64,000 nt of DNA from Gammaproteobacteria bacterium. Lineage in GTDB: Bacteria > Pseudomonadota > Gammaproteobacteria > Pseudomonadales > Pseudohongiellaceae. The stretch is from assembly GCA_029253585.1 (NCBI GenBank), contig JAQWZF010000021.1, positions 186,001 to 250,000 on the forward strand. Reading direction: 5' to 3'. Position numbers and translations under genes: made by a program. Below are positions 54,659-64,000 of the stretch, piece after piece. The first letter of the stretch is position 1. Every line of letters starts with the position of its first letter. Below the pieces are notes generated by a model. The model was not told the DNA's origin and searched no databases. It saw nothing but the letters and a program-made list of their open reading frames with translations.

Positions 54659-55663
54659 ATGATTGACATCGGCCCCTACCAATTAAAAAATTCGCTATTC
54701 CTCGCACCCATGGTGGGCGTTAGTGATATCCCCTTCAGAGAGATCTGCGCACAAGCCGGTGCTGGGTTAACCATTGCGGAAATGCTTACGAGCAACGCCG
54801 ATTTGTGGAATAACGAACGTAATAGACTCAAGCGCATAAAACCAAAGAACTGCGGTCCTCACGTTGTACAAATCGCGGGGTCGGATCCCCAGCTGATGGC
54901 ACAGGCTGCTGCAATGAACGCAGAATTCGGCGCCGATAGCATCGATATCAATATGGGCTGCCCAGCAAAGAAAGTTCTAAAGAAGGCTGCGGGCTCTGCA
55001 CTGCTTAAAGACGAAAAATTAGTCGAACGTATTCTAACCACCGTAGTCGCACATGTTGATGTCCCCGTGACACTGAAGATACGTACTGGATGGAGTCCAG
55101 GGACTAGAAACGGTGTCGAAATCGCCAAGATTGCAGAAGGCTGCGGCATTCGCCTGCTAACCGTACATGGCCGCACTCGCGAATGCCGTTTTAAAGGTCA
55201 TGCAGAGTACGACACTATCGCGGCTATAAAAAATGCCGTTTCGATTCCAATTATTGCGAATGGCGATATAGACTCACCCGAAAAGGCTGCAGCTGTGCTC
55301 TATCAAACCGGTGTAGACGGATTGATGATCGGTCGTTCTGCTCAAGGGCGCCCATGGATTTTTAGAGAGATAGAAAACTACCTCGCAACGGGTAAGCTAC
55401 TTCCAGGAATTGATCTAAAATCTCGACTCGATATAATCTTTTCCCACCTTATGAAACTTCATAGTTTCTATGGCGACGTGAAAGGAGTATGGTATGCACG
55501 TAAACATGTTGCCGCGTACGTAAAAGAATTATCAGAATCGCGTGAATTTATGAAACATTTTAATACTTTCGAATCCCCTAGCGAACAGCTCGACTCTCTC
55601 TATGAGTATTTTGCTCGCCAAAATCAAGACATCAGACAAGATCAGGGAGCCGAAGCCGCGTGA
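54659..55663 (+). CDS. dusB: tRNA-dihydrouridine synthase B
   Basis: A 334-aa FMN enzyme that reduces U17 of tRNA. LAPMVGVSDIPFREIC near 16, the catalytic Cys in NMGCPAKKVLKKAAGSAL near 101, KIRTGW near 140, LTVHGRTRECRFKGHAEY near 165-182, and IANGDI near 200 are canonical. It overlaps fis by 4 bp (GTGA), and is the same dusB-fis operon as in E. coli and Pseudomonas. Confidence 0.96.
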   Translation: MIDIGPYQLKNSLFLAPMVGVSDIPFREICAQAGAGLTIAEMLTSNADLWNNERNRLKRIKPKNCGPHVVQIAGSDPQLMAQAAAMNAEFGADSIDINMGCPAKKVLKKAAGSALLKDEKLVERILTTVVAHVDVPVTLKIRTGWSPGTRNGVEIAKIAEGCGIRLLTVHGRTRECRFKGHAEYDTIAAIKNAVSIPIIANGDIDSPEKAAAVLYQTGVDGLMIGRSAQGRPWIFREIENYLATGKLLPGIDLKSRLDIIFSHLMKLHSFYGDVKGVWYARKHVAAYVKELSESREFMKHFNTFESPSEQLDSLYEYFARQNQDIRQDQGAEAA

Positions 55664-55962
55664 ATAAGTTTGACAGTATTCCAAATCATCTCGAGCCGGT
55701 TCAGGCTCAGGAAAACACCCCCTCAGGGCAGCAAGAACATACACTTCGAGCCGAAGTCGAACGATCCCTAGACCGCTATTTTGAAAACCTCGAAGATGAG
55801 ACTGTTACCGATCTTCACCACATGGTCATCGCAGAAGTCGAGGCACCCCTAATTGATACGGTAATGCGCTATTGCGGCAATAATCAAAGCAAGGCATCTA
55901 TCATGCTAGGTTTGAACCGTGGTACGCTACGCACCAAATTAAAGCTGTACGGTTTACTTTAA
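55660..55962 (+). CDS. fis: DNA-binding protein Fis
   Basis: A 100-aa nucleoid protein. The C-terminal helix-turn-helix NQSKASIMLGLNRGTLRTKLKLYGL is almost identical to Fis family members, preceded by the dimerisation helices. GTG start overlapping the dusB stop, so translational coupling is likely. Fis shapes growth-phase control of rRNA and tRNA genes. Confidence 0.96.
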   Translation: MNKFDSIPNHLEPVQAQENTPSGQQEHTLRAEVERSLDRYFENLEDETVTDLHHMVIAEVEAPLIDTVMRYCGNNQSKASIMLGLNRGTLRTKLKLYGLL

Positions 55963-56089
55963 ATACCATCGATCAGCCGTCTAAATTTAGCCCCTGAAAT
56001 CATCTAAGCTTTTCCTTTATGAGATCAATGCAAGTTTAGTCCGCTGGTTTTGCATCAACCGAAAACGTCCAATAGATAAAGATAGCACT

Positions 56090-57664
56090 ATGACAACAGA
56101 AAACTCTGCTGCCATTCGTCGTGCGTTGATTAGCGTATCCGACAAGACTGGCATTGTTCCCTTCGCGAAAGCACTTCATAAACTGAACATTGAAATACTC
56201 TCTACCGGGGGCACCTACAAGCTGCTTACGGCAGAGAATATCCCCGCTATGGAAATCTCGGAGTACACCGGTTTTCCAGAGATGATGGACGGGCGGGTAA
56301 AGACTCTGCATCCAAAGGTTCATGGCGGCATACTCGCTCGCCGCGAGCAGGATCAGGCCGTCATGGAGGAGCACGATATTCCTCCAATCGACCTCGTAGT
56401 CGTCAACCTATATCCCTTCGAGGCTACGGTCGCGAACCCGGATTGCGATCTGCCTACTGCGATCGAGAATATCGATATAGGTGGCCCAACGATGCTGCGC
56501 GCAGCTGCCAAGAACAATCGCTTCGTTGCAGTGGTAGTTAACCCCTCGGACTACGAGCCCATCATAGAGCTTCTAGAGAATAATGGCGGCGCACTCGACC
56601 AAGACACTCGCTTCGATCTGGCGGTCAAGACTTTCGAACACACCGCAGCCTACGATGGCGCCATCGCCAACTATCTAGGCGCGAAGATTGACCCCGAATC
56701 AAACTTCCCCAGAACCTTTAACACCCAATTTCTCAAGGCGCAGGAAATGCGCTACGGTGAGAACCCGCACCAGAATGCGGCCTTCTACAAAGAGCGCAAC
56801 CCTTCTGAGGCGAGTATCAGTACGTCTGAGCAGCTGCAGGGCAAGGAACTGTCCTATAACAACATAGCGGATACCGACGCGGCTCTGGAATGTGTTAAAT
56901 CCTTTAGCGAACCTGCCTGTGTAATCGTGAAGCACGCGAATCCTTGTGGTGTCGCCATCGCCGAGTCACTCATGCAGGCCTACGAACTCGCGTTCCAGAC
57001 TGACCCAACCTCCGCCTTCGGAGGCATCATCGCGTTCAACCGGGAGCTGGATGCCCAGACAGCCCAGAGAATCGTCGACCAACAATTTACCGAAGTGATT
57101 ATCGCCCCTACCATTTCTGAGGAAGCGCTCGCGATCACAGCGGCGAAGAAAAATGTACGCGTACTTCGCTGCGGCCAGTGGGCGGAAAACAGAGAAGCGG
57201 ATTTTGACTACAAGCGCGTCAACGGCGGGCTGCTGGTGCAAGATCGTGATATTCACCAGATATCTCGTGGTGACCTGAAAGTCGTCAGCGCGCGTGCGCC
57301 TAATGAAGATGAGATCCGTGACCTCCTATTCGCCTGGTCGGTAGCACAGTATGTGAAGTCCAACGCCATCGTCTATTGTAAGAACAACCAGACCATCGGC
57401 ATCGGCGCAGGACAGATGAGTCGCGTCTATAGCGCGAAGATCGCCGGCATCAAGGCGGCCGATGAGAACCTTGAAATAAAGGGCTCAGTTATGGCATCGG
57501 ATGCTTTCTTCCCCTTTCGCGATGGTATAGACGCAGCGGCAGCGGCAGGTATTTGTGCCGTAATCCAACCTGGCGGCTCGATGCGTGACGATGAGGTAAT
57601 TGCTGCCGCGGACGAGGCTGATATCGCAATGGTATTTACTTCCATTCGACATTTCCGACACTAG
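56090..57664 (+). CDS. purH: Bifunctional AICAR formyltransferase / IMP cyclohydrolase
   Basis: A 524-aa enzyme for the last two steps of IMP synthesis. N-terminal cyclohydrolase ([42 protein letters not shown]) and C-terminal formyltransferase ([14 protein letters not shown] near 222, catalytic Lys-His in [12 protein letters not shown] near 282, [22 protein letters not shown] near 480-505). 38 nt upstream of purD. Confidence 0.97.
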   Translation: MTTENSAAIRRALISVSDKTGIVPFAKALHKLNIEILSTGGTYKLLTAENIPAMEISEYTGFPEMMDGRVKTLHPKVHGGILARREQDQAVMEEHDIPPIDLVVVNLYPFEATVANPDCDLPTAIENIDIGGPTMLRAAAKNNRFVAVVVNPSDYEPIIELLENNGGALDQDTRFDLAVKTFEHTAAYDGAIANYLGAKIDPESNFPRTFNTQFLKAQEMRYGENPHQNAAFYKERNPSEASISTSEQLQGKELSYNNIADTDAALECVKSFSEPACVIVKHANPCGVAIAESLMQAYELAFQTDPTSAFGGIIAFNRELDAQTAQRIVDQQFTEVIIAPTISEEALAITAAKKNVRVLRCGQWAENREADFDYKRVNGGLLVQDRDIHQISRGDLKVVSARAPNEDEIRDLLFAWSVAQYVKSNAIVYCKNNQTIGIGAGQMSRVYSAKIAGIKAADENLEIKGSVMASDAFFPFRDGIDAAAAAGICAVIQPGGSMRDDEVIAAADEADIAMVFTSIRHFRH

Positions 57665-57702
57665 CAGCCGTTACCCGAAACAACAGCACAGAGATCGAAG
57701 CC

Positions 57703-58989
57703 ATGAAGGTATTAGTTATAGGCAGCGGCGGCCGCGAACATTCGCTTGCATGGAAGGCTGCGCAATCCAATTCGGTTGAGAAAGTTTTCGTGGCGCCAGG
57801 AAATGCTGGCACTAGGGGCGAGCCAAAACTAGAGAATGTCGCCTTCGACCCTCTGGATTTTTCCGCACTGGCCGACTTTGCAGAAAGTGAGGATATTAAA
57901 CTCACTATAGTGGGACCTGAGGCACCTTTGGTAAAAGGCATTGTCGACTTCTTTCAGGAACGCGGCCTGCCCTGCTTCGGCCCATCCAAGAACGCGGCGC
58001 AGCTAGAAGGCTCCAAGGCCTTCACTAAAGACTTCCTCAGCAGACACAATATTCCTACCGCCTTCTACCAAACCTTTACCGATGTACCAGCGGCTACAGC
58101 CTATATAGAAGAAAACGGTGCCCCAATTGTTATTAAAGCTGACGGCCTCGCTGCCGGAAAAGGCGTGATCGTTGCGCTGAGTGAGGCTGAAGCGATAGCG
58201 GCAGTCGAAGACATGCTTTCGGGCAATAAATTTGGCGACGCTGGCCATCGCGTCGTCATTGAGGGATTCCTCGAAGGCGAAGAGGCCAGCTTTATCGCCA
58301 TGGTAGACGGACGCAATGTCTTGCCAATGGCTACCTCGCAGGACCATAAGGCTAGAGATGATGGCGACAAGGGGCCAAATACTGGCGGGATGGGAGCCTA
58401 TTCTCCAGCACCGGTGGTAGACGACGCAATCTATCAGCGCATCATGGACCAGGTGATCCTGCCTACAGTTGTAGGCATGGCCGCAGATGGTAACGACTAC
58501 ACAGGCTTTCTCTATGCTGGCTTGATGATTACCGAGAGCGGTGAGATTAATGTCGTCGAGTTCAATTGCCGTTTCGGCGACCCTGAGGCGCAGCCAGTCA
58601 TGATGCGGCTGCAATCGGATCTGGTGCAGCATTGTCTTGCCGCCCTGGATCAATCGCTAGATACAGAACAAGCGCAATGGGACGACAGATCAGCCGTGGG
58701 TGTCGTGCTGGCGGCCGGTGGCTACCCCGCCTCCTACGGAAAGGGTTTCCAGATCAGCGGACTGGATCAAAGCCTGGGTGATCACCAGAAGATATTTCAC
58801 GCAGGCACGGCAGAGAAAGATGGCACTGTCGTCACCAACGGCGGCAGAGTGCTCTCCGCCACGGCACTAGGCGCTAGCGCCTCCGAGGCTCAGGCCGAGG
58901 CCTACAAGGTCGTGCATCAGATTCATTGGGATGGCGTCTATTTTCGAAATGATATTGCCTATCGCGCCATTGCCAGAGAGAATAGCTAG
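57703..58989 (+). CDS. purD: Phosphoribosylamine-glycine ligase
   Basis: A 428-aa ATP-grasp enzyme (GAR synthetase). N-terminal VLVIGSGGREHSLAWK, KADGLAAGKGVIVA near 146, DHKARDDGDKGPNTGGMGAYSP near 217-237 and EFNCRFGDPEAQPVMMRL near 286 are standard. Cotranscribed with purH; the coq7 start is 3 nt after its stop. Confidence 0.97.
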   Translation: MKVLVIGSGGREHSLAWKAAQSNSVEKVFVAPGNAGTRGEPKLENVAFDPLDFSALADFAESEDIKLTIVGPEAPLVKGIVDFFQERGLPCFGPSKNAAQLEGSKAFTKDFLSRHNIPTAFYQTFTDVPAATAYIEENGAPIVIKADGLAAGKGVIVALSEAEAIAAVEDMLSGNKFGDAGHRVVIEGFLEGEEASFIAMVDGRNVLPMATSQDHKARDDGDKGPNTGGMGAYSPAPVVDDAIYQRIMDQVILPTVVGMAADGNDYTGFLYAGLMITESGEINVVEFNCRFGDPEAQPVMMRLQSDLVQHCLAALDQSLDTEQAQWDDRSAVGVVLAAGGYPASYGKGFQISGLDQSLGDHQKIFHAGTAEKDGTVVTNGGRVLSATALGASASEAQAEAYKVVHQIHWDGVYFRNDIAYRAIARENS

Positions 58990-58992
58990 ACT

Positions 58993-59640
58993 ATGGCTAC
59001 TAACTCACACCTAGATTTCTTCGACCGCGCCCTTGTCCAGTTCGATCAGGCGCTACGCAGCTGCGTGCCCGGTTCCAGCAACACACGACGCAGCTCACCA
59101 GGGGCCGCGCAGCAGGAGAAAGATCTCGATGAGACCCAGAGAAAACATATAGCAGGGCTGATGCGCATCAATCACACCGGCGAGGTCTGCGCGCAGGCTC
59201 TCTATCAGGGCCAAGCAGCGACGGCCAAGTTGGATGATGTGCGCCAATCGATGGAAGAAGCAGCGGCGGAAGAAGTGGATCACCTGGCCTGGTGCGAGGA
59301 GCGCCTGCAGCAGCTGGATAGCCAACCTAGTGTATTAAACCCGATCTGGTATACCTTATCTTTTGGTATGGGCGCGATAGCCGGTCTGGCTGGGGACAGA
59401 TGGAGCCTGGGCTTTGTCGCCGAAACCGAGGATCAGGTGTGCGAACACCTCGAAGATCATCTGCAGCAACTACCCGAGAACGACAGTAAGAGCCGCGCGA
59501 TACTGGAGCAGATGATTGCGGATGAAAAGCATCACGGAGACTCGGCGCGCGATGCCGGCGGCGCCGAATTACCTGCTCCTATCAAGCAGGCTATGACAGT
59601 CATGTCCGAGGTGATGAAGAAATCGACGTATCGAATCTGA
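58993..59640 (+). CDS. coq7: Demethoxyubiquinone hydroxylase
   Basis: A 215-aa di-iron monooxygenase for ubiquinone synthesis, the Coq7 route used by Pseudomonas instead of UbiF. Iron ligands sit in [14 protein letters not shown] near 57, [13 protein letters not shown] near 94, [15 protein letters not shown] near 142 and [12 protein letters not shown] near 177. Abuts purD by 3 nt, so it probably reads from the pur operon here. Confidence 0.94.
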   Translation: MATNSHLDFFDRALVQFDQALRSCVPGSSNTRRSSPGAAQQEKDLDETQRKHIAGLMRINHTGEVCAQALYQGQAATAKLDDVRQSMEEAAAEEVDHLAWCEERLQQLDSQPSVLNPIWYTLSFGMGAIAGLAGDRWSLGFVAETEDQVCEHLEDHLQQLPENDSKSRAILEQMIADEKHHGDSARDAGGAELPAPIKQAMTVMSEVMKKSTYRI

Positions 59641-59665
59641 TACCACTGAGCTCCACGCAATCTCT

Positions 59666-60091
59666 CTAGCCTTCCACCTCAATTACCTCAAAATCATGGG
59701 TCACTTTAACGCCCGCATTCTTCATCATGATAGAGGCTGAGCAGTACTTATCAGCCGAAAGCTCAACCGCTCGCTTAACGTGCTTCTCGCTCAGATCGAT
59801 ACCGGTGACCTTGAAGTGCAGATGCATCGACTCGAACACAGCCGGTGTCGTATCTACCCGCTCGGCGGTGACCTCTGCCTCACAGACGGTAACCCTTTGC
59901 TTAGCCTTCTTCAATATCGTCACTACATCGTAGGATGAGCAACTACCAACACCAAGCGCCATCAACTCCATCGGGCGCATACCCATATTTCTTCCGCCAC
60001 TTGCCGGTGCGCCATCCAGCACAATCGCGTGCCCGCTGTCCGATTCAGCTACAAACATCACGTCCTCAACCCAGTTTACTCTCGCTTTCAT
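59666..60091 (-). CDS. OsmC family peroxide-reductase-like protein
   Basis: A 141-aa OsmC/Ohr-fold protein. The two reactive Cys are in ALGVGSCSSYDVVTIL near 52 and in LSADKYCSASIMM near 117. The GGRNMGMRPMEL segment is typical of the YhfA-like branch. The ATG at 60091 is preferred to a TTG at 60094. An OsmC-like gene beside vfr is also found in Pseudomonas. Converges on coq7 with a 25-bp gap. Confidence 0.9.
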   Translation of the reverse strand: MKARVNWVEDVMFVAESDSGHAIVLDGAPASGGRNMGMRPMELMALGVGSCSSYDVVTILKKAKQRVTVCEAEVTAERVDTTPAVFESMHLHFKVTGIDLSEKHVKRAVELSADKYCSASIMMKNAGVKVTHDFEVIEVEG

Positions 60092-60409
60092 CAAAATTTT
60101 ATCCTGTGTAAATACTCTGTAGATTCGTAATCTAACCGCAATCGGCCAAGGCAGTCGCCAAACTTCAAGAAAACTTCAGCACCTACTGACACTGATAAGT
60201 ATATGAAAAACCGCGCAAGGTTAACACAATTAACATGAGCCGCTAACAGAGCAGAAGCTTAGCTAAGAAAATTTTTTCCTCCCAATTGACACAGAACACG
60301 CAGCCGATTGAAGCCGGTCGGATATCACGTATTATTGTGATCGGTATCTCACAATTGCGACTAGAATGTGATATGCATTTAACTGCTAGAAGAAGCAGGA
60401 GTTTTTCCA
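60092..60409. other. Divergent osmC/vfr regulatory region (318 bp)
   Basis: No gene seen. Next to osmC is TAGATT-CGT-AATCTA (60120-60134), a perfect 6-bp inverted repeat. The middle is AT-rich. Near the regulator gene is the ATTGTGA repeat at 60334-60355, a further TGTGA half site at 60367-60371, and TAGAAT (60362-60367) as a possible -10. AGGAG lies 9 nt before the regulator's ATG. Confidence 0.5.
60334..60355. promoter_or_regulatory. CRP-like inverted repeat with wide spacing before the vfr-like gene
   Basis: ATTGTGA-N8-TCACAAT is a perfect 7-bp inverted repeat. The half sites are those of CRP/Vfr (TGTGA), but the core spacer is 8 bp instead of 6. A TGTGA half site follows at 60367-60371. 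Autoregulation by the adjacent gene is plausible. Confidence 0.5.
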
Positions 60410-61069
60410 ATGGCACTAATGGCCATTACACCGCATATCGAAGACTTGGATAACTTTTTATCCCATTGCCATCGTAAGCGATATCCAAATCGCGCCACCA
60501 TTATCTATGAGGGTGATAAATGCGACACCTTGTATTACATCATCAAGGGATCGGTTTCCGTTATTCTCGAAGATGACGAGGGCAAGGAAGTGGTCATCGC
60601 TTGCTTAAACCCTGGCGACTTCTTTGAGGAAATGGGTCTGTTTGAAAAGGCGGAAGAACGCAGCGCCTGGTGCCGTGCCAGAAATGCCTGCGAGGTTGCA
60701 GAAATCAGCTATACGAACTTCAATACCTATATACGTTCGCACCCGGAAATCGTATTCACAATCGGCCAGCAGATGGCACATCGTCTGCGCAACACGACGC
60801 GCAAGGTCGGCGATTTGGCCTTCTATGATGTAACCGGTCGCATCGCGAGGACACGAATCGATCTGAGCAAAGAACCCGATGCCATGACTCATCCTGAAGG
60901 CATGCAGATCAAAATAACGCGGCAAGAGATAGGCAGGTTAGTTAACTGCTCCCGAGAGATGGCAGGGCGCGTTTTGAAGACTCTGGAAGAACAGCATCTA
61001 ATAAGCGTTAGCGGAAAGACCATCGTCGTCTTCGGCACACGTTTGAAGCGACTCGCCAACCCCATCTAG
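60410..61069 (+). CDS. vfr: cAMP receptor-like regulator (Vfr/Crp)
   Basis: A 219-aa CRP-family activator. It aligns with Vfr throughout as I recall that sequence: [37 protein letters not shown], the ERSAW cAMP-phosphate contact, the [14 protein letters not shown] dimer helix with the Thr pair, and the recognition helix in [24 protein letters not shown]. The pocket motif usually reading G-E-L/M is E-E-M (Glu73-Glu74): the Gly equivalent to CRP Gly71 is Glu. It overlaps the trpC stop tail to tail by 4 bp. Neighbours trpC and osmC are as in Pseudomonas. Confidence 0.92.
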   Translation: MALMAITPHIEDLDNFLSHCHRKRYPNRATIIYEGDKCDTLYYIIKGSVSVILEDDEGKEVVIACLNPGDFFEEMGLFEKAEERSAWCRARNACEVAEISYTNFNTYIRSHPEIVFTIGQQMAHRLRNTTRKVGDLAFYDVTGRIARTRIDLSKEPDAMTHPEGMQIKITRQEIGRLVNCSREMAGRVLKTLEEQHLISVSGKTIVVFGTRLKRLANPI

Positions 61070-61860
61070 AACATAACTTCCTTCAGCTGTGCCCCTGGAC
61101 TAGGCGCGCGCATGAATGACTCCCCTACCAGAAAACCATAGATCCCCGCCTGGGTCATAGTGCGAACATCATCTCGCGTGTGAATACCACTTTCGGTAAT
61201 TAGTACTTTTCCGGCGGGCACCAGCTTGGCCAGATCTAGAGTGGTTTGCAGGCTGGTCTCGAAGGTGTGCAGGTTTCTATTATTGATGCCAATGAGGTCC
61301 GTCTTCAACTGCAGGGCCTGCTCCAGCTCACTGTGGTTGTGCACTTCCACCAGGATGTCGATATCGATCTCGTTGGCATAGCTGGCCAAGTCTATCAGCT
61401 GTGCACCGTGCAGTGCGGAGACGATAAGTAGAATACAGTCGGCACCCAAGGCCTTCGATTCGGCGATCTGGTAGGTATCGATCATGAAATCCTTGCGAAT
61501 CACGGGCAGTAAGCAAGCAGCCCTGGCCTGCAAGAGATACTCATTCGAGCCTTGAAAATAGTTTTCATCTGTCAACACGGAGATGCAGCTCGCACCCGCC
61601 GCCTCATAGTCAGCCGCGTGGGCCGCAGGCTGAAAATCTTCACGAATCAGACCCTTCGACGGCGAAGCCTTCTTGATCTCTGCAATCACAGCAACTTGCT
61701 GCGCCTGCACGCGATCACGCACCGCCTTGGCGAAGGGCCGAACCTGACCTGCCGCAGGGAATCGAGATTCCAGCTCGGACTGAGAAACGACAGCTTTTGC
61801 CGCATCGACCTCCTGGTGCTTGGTCGCAATGATTTGTTCAAGAATTGTAGCTTTTGACAA
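61066..61860 (-). CDS. trpC: Indole-3-glycerol phosphate synthase
   Basis: A 264-aa TIM barrel enzyme of tryptophan synthesis. [15 protein letters not shown] with catalytic Lys near 60, [14 protein letters not shown] near 92, [15 protein letters not shown] near 116, [14 protein letters not shown] near 187 and [12 protein letters not shown] near 218 are canonical. TTG start with no strong Shine-Dalgarno, 33 nt after trpD. Monofunctional, as in Pseudomonas. Confidence 0.95.
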   Translation of the reverse strand: MSKATILEQIIATKHQEVDAAKAVVSQSELESRFPAAGQVRPFAKAVRDRVQAQQVAVIAEIKKASPSKGLIREDFQPAAHAADYEAAGASCISVLTDENYFQGSNEYLLQARAACLLPVIRKDFMIDTYQIAESKALGADCILLIVSALHGAQLIDLASYANEIDIDILVEVHNHSELEQALQLKTDLIGINNRNLHTFETSLQTTLDLAKLVPAGKVLITESGIHTRDDVRTMTQAGIYGFLVGESFMRAPSPGAQLKEVMF

Positions 61861-61893
61861 AATGAGTACTCGCTATACTGTGATGATGTGAAT

Positions 61894-62922
61894 CTATGTC
61901 TGAACCGATTGAGTGAATTCGACCAGCTCTTCAAGCTTAGTCAGGGCCTGCCCGGTCTTTAGAATCTCCCGAGCCTTGGTGACACCGGAGGCAAGATCGC
62001 TCACCAGATCAGCCGCATAGATCGCGGCACCGGCATTTAAAGCCACGATATCCGCAGCAGCTTGATTCTTATTGGCAAGAGCATCCTTAAGCATCGCCAG
62101 GCTAGCCTCGGCACTATTGATCTGCAGCATCGAATAGTCTGCATAGCTCGCTATACCGAAATCTGCAGGCTCCACGGAATATAGCGATATTTTGCCATCG
62201 CGTAACTCACCTATTGTCGACGGCGCCGCGATACTGATCTCATCCAGGCCGTCTTCGGCTGCCACTATCAAGACGTGGTTGCTTCCCAGTTCCTTAAAAA
62301 CTTCCAGCATAGACGGAATCCAAGCGGCGTCGAAGACACCGATAATTTGATTTGGTGCGACAGCAGGATTGGTAAGTGGGCCCAAGAGATTAAATACTGT
62401 TCTTACGCCAATCTCTTTTCGCGCAGTAATGACATGTTTCATGGCACTGTGGTGCGCAGGGGCAAACATAAATCCGATTCCTACCTGCTCTATCGTCGCC
62501 GCAACATCATCGGCACTAAGGCTCAGATTTACCCCCGCCGCCTCTAACACATCGGCACTGCCGCTGGTACTTGTCGCTCCTCGATTGCCATGTTTTGCCA
62601 CCTTCGCGCCCGCGCAGGCGGCGACAAAAGCGGATGCCGTAGACACGTTAAATTTATTGGAACCACTGCCTCCCGTTCCACAGGTATCGACCAGGTGAGG
62701 ACTATCGGAAAGCTTTACTCCCGTCGCCAGTTCGCGCATCACCGTTGCACCGCCCAATATCTCTTGCGTCTTCACGCCTTTCATTTGTAGGCCGACGAGG
62801 AAGGCGGCATTCTGCGCATCGGTGGATTGACCCGACATTATTTCGTGCATCACCGAGATCATCTGCTGGGTTTCTAAATCACTGCCTGTGGTGACCGCCT
62901 TGATCGCTTCTCTTATGTTCAT
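61894..62922 (-). CDS. trpD: Anthranilate phosphoribosyltransferase
   Basis: A 342-aa type IV phosphoribosyltransferase. DTCGTGGSGSNKFNVST near 80, KHGNRGATSTSGSADVLEA near 108-125, and FMFAPAHHSAMKHVI near 152 give the anthranilate and PRPP sites. Middle gene of trpG-trpD-trpC. Confidence 0.96.
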   Translation of the reverse strand: MNIREAIKAVTTGSDLETQQMISVMHEIMSGQSTDAQNAAFLVGLQMKGVKTQEILGGATVMRELATGVKLSDSPHLVDTCGTGGSGSNKFNVSTASAFVAACAGAKVAKHGNRGATSTSGSADVLEAAGVNLSLSADDVAATIEQVGIGFMFAPAHHSAMKHVITARKEIGVRTVFNLLGPLTNPAVAPNQIIGVFDAAWIPSMLEVFKELGSNHVLIVAAEDGLDEISIAAPSTIGELRDGKISLYSVEPADFGIASYADYSMLQINSAEASLAMLKDALANKNQAAADIVALNAGAAIYAADLVSDLASGVTKAREILKTGQALTKLEELVEFTQSVQT

Positions 62923-62981
62923 GGCCTCTTTCCGTTATCTTTATTATTTTCTATTTCTTATTCTTGCTTAAAAACTCTATT

Positions 62982-63566
62982 CTAGGAATTACGACTCAAG
63001 AAGTTATTCAGCAGCGCATGCCCGTGCTCGCTGAGAATAGACTCTGGATGAAACTGAACGCCCTCAACTGCTAGCTCTTTGTGACGCACACCCATTATCT
63101 CATCGATGTCGCCATTCTCATCTTCGGTCCAGGCGGTAACATCGAGACAGTCCGGCAAGCTCTTTGCATCGATAACGAGCGAGTGATAGCGAGTCGCCGT
63201 AAAGGGCATGGTCAAGTCTGTAAACACACCCTGACCGCTGTGATGAATTGCAGACAATTTGCCATGCATCACTTTCTTCGCGCGTATTATCTTTCCTCCA
63301 TACACTTGACCGATGCTCTGATGACCGAGGCATATACCAAGCAGGGGAATCTTGCCCGCGAAATGACTAATGACTTCCATGGAGATGCCCGCCTCCGTGG
63401 GAGTGCAGGGCCCTGGAGAGATGACAATCTGCGCAGGGCTCAATGACTCTATCTCAGCTATCGAGATAGCATCGTTGCGAAATACTTGCACATTCGCACC
63501 CAACTCACCAAGATACTGCACCACGTTATAGGTGAAGGAATCGTAATTATCGATCATCAATAGCAC
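62982..63566 (-). CDS. trpG: Anthranilate synthase component II (glutamine amidotransferase)
   Basis: A 194-aa class I amidotransferase delivering ammonia to TrpE (or PabB). Nucleophile Cys in [17 protein letters not shown] near 80 and the His-Glu pair in [14 protein letters not shown] near 170. The frame is open to 63677. The GTG at 63566 gives the family N-terminus [13 protein letters not shown] and has GAGG about 9 nt upstream. trpE is not in the window; trpG-trpD-trpC without trpE is the Pseudomonas layout. Confidence 0.94.
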   Translation of the reverse strand: MLLMIDNYDSFTYNVVQYLGELGANVQVFRNDAISIAEIESLSPAQIVISPGPCTPTEAGISMEVISHFAGKIPLLGICLGHQSIGQVYGGKIIRAKKVMHGKLSAIHHSGQGVFTDLTMPFTATRYHSLVIDAKSLPDCLDVTAWTEDENGDIDEIMGVRHKELAVEGVQFHPESILSEHGHALLNNFLSRNS

Positions 63567-63711
63567 TACGCCAATCCTCATCATTGACCAAATTTCGAGA
63601 GCGCCAATCATAGCAGTCCGAGGGAATTCTGTCTTGAATCGGCGCAATGATCCTAAAGGCAGAATTCGGCGTATCACAGCTTAACAATCAACATAATCCA
63701 GCAGAGAAGCC

Positions 63712-64000
63712 GTGCCAGAACGAACTGTAATCATGTGGTTTCGCCAGGACCTGCGTCTGGGCGACAACCCCGCCCTACTCGCCGCCATCGAACAAGGCCG
63801 CGTCTTGCCACTATTTATTCTCGACGAAGGTGCAGACTGGGCACCCGGGGCGGCATCACGGTGGTGGCTACATCATTCACTAAGCGCCCTGAATGAATCC
63901 TTGCAGGGAAATTTATGGGTCCTGAAGGGGGATGCGGGGCAGCTACTCCCGCAGTTTGCGAAAGACCACGGTGCGAGCCATGTCTTCTGGAATCGCTGCT
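63712..64000 (+). CDS. phrB: Deoxyribodipyrimidine photolyase, 5' part only
   Basis: The first 96 codons of a DNA photolyase, cut by the window end. ERTVIMWFRQDLRLGDNPAL is the standard start of the antenna-binding Rossmann domain, followed by LPLFILDEG and SRWWLHHSLSALNESL. GTG start at 63712 with AGAGAAG upstream; an ATG at 63733 is possible. Divergent from trpG across 145 bp. It repairs cyclobutane pyrimidine dimers with light. Confidence 0.9.
   Translation, partial: MPERTVIMWFRQDLRLGDNPALLAAIEQGRVLPLFILDEGADWAPGAASRWWLHHSLSALNESLQGNLWVLKGDAGQLLPQFAKDHGASHVFWNRC

Noticed and set aside
58003..58653. 216-codon frame antisense to purD, and a similar one antisense to manC (45414-46049)
   Set aside because: Both lie fully inside well-conserved genes, and neither has domain motifs or a plausible start region.
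1..64000. CRISPR arrays, prophage, transposase, integrase, toxin-antitoxin or defence genes
   Set aside because: No regularly spaced repeats of CRISPR length and no hallmark protein motifs of these systems were seen on either strand.

Overview
The window is chromosomal DNA of a gammaproteobacterium, most like the Pseudomonadales in the broad sense (marine, Cellvibrio/Halieaceae-like lineages). The evidence is gene order. The run dsbD-aroQ-accB-accC-prmA-DUF3426-dusB-fis-purH-purD (48.5-59 kb) and the run coq7-osmC-vfr/crp-trpC-trpD-trpG (59-63.6 kb) both match Pseudomonas-type neighbourhoods as I remember them, and here they lie directly side by side. tesA/ybbA/ybbP and fabA-fabB add to this. 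No rRNA, CRISPR, insertion sequence, integrase or phage gene was seen. One tRNA gene (Thr, anticodon TGU) lies at 37.45 kb.

Layout. 0-5 kb: fructosamine-kinase-like gene, ybbP/ybbA ABC exporter, tesA. 5-8.3 kb: two broken genes (GNAT acetyltransferase, Arg-rich secreted protein) around an MFS transporter with strong palindromes upstream. 8.4-13.3 kb: pdxJ, an esterase, bcp, cobB, a lipase-like hydrolase, a thioesterase. 13.4-31 kb: an accessory lipid/CoA catabolic region with an acyl-CoA ligase, an SDR-thiolase-acyl-CoA dehydrogenase operon, a class III CoA-transferase, an enoyl-CoA hydratase, two SDRs, a 2-hydroxychromene-carboxylate isomerase-like protein, a LinB-like haloalkane dehalogenase, a formylglycine-generating enzyme, and secreted proteins of unknown function. 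It also holds a broken degenerate GGDEF protein and a broken NTF2-like protein. 31-39.9 kb: AGCS symporter, an unknown secreted protein paralogous to one at 19 kb, a DPP-IV-like lipoprotein peptidase, purC, tRNA-Thr, an OafA-type acyltransferase and a sterol-desaturase-type membrane hydroxylase. 39.9-46.5 kb: pgi, then manB and manC for GDP-mannose with a decayed galU between them and a decayed P-loop kinase beside them. 46.6-64 kb: fabA-fabB and the conserved housekeeping blocks, ending in a photolyase cut by the window edge.

The most notable theme is gene erosion. Six genes carry clear lesions that can be read from the sequence: GNAT (one nonsense codon), the Arg-rich protein (one or two frameshifts), GGDEF (a frameshift from a perfect 5-bp tandem duplication), NTF2 (a 1-bp frameshift), the kinase (two nonsense codons) and galU (three frameshifts, one from a 4-bp tandem duplication). 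The housekeeping genes all around are intact, which argues against general sequencing error. dsbD is reduced to its N-terminal domain, and the Vfr/Crp regulator has an unusual Gly-to-Glu change in its cAMP pocket. I found no gene cluster that clearly forms a new defence or biosynthetic system; the best leads for unknown biology are the paired secreted paralogues, the FGE with no sulfatase nearby, and the strong palindromes and hairpins.
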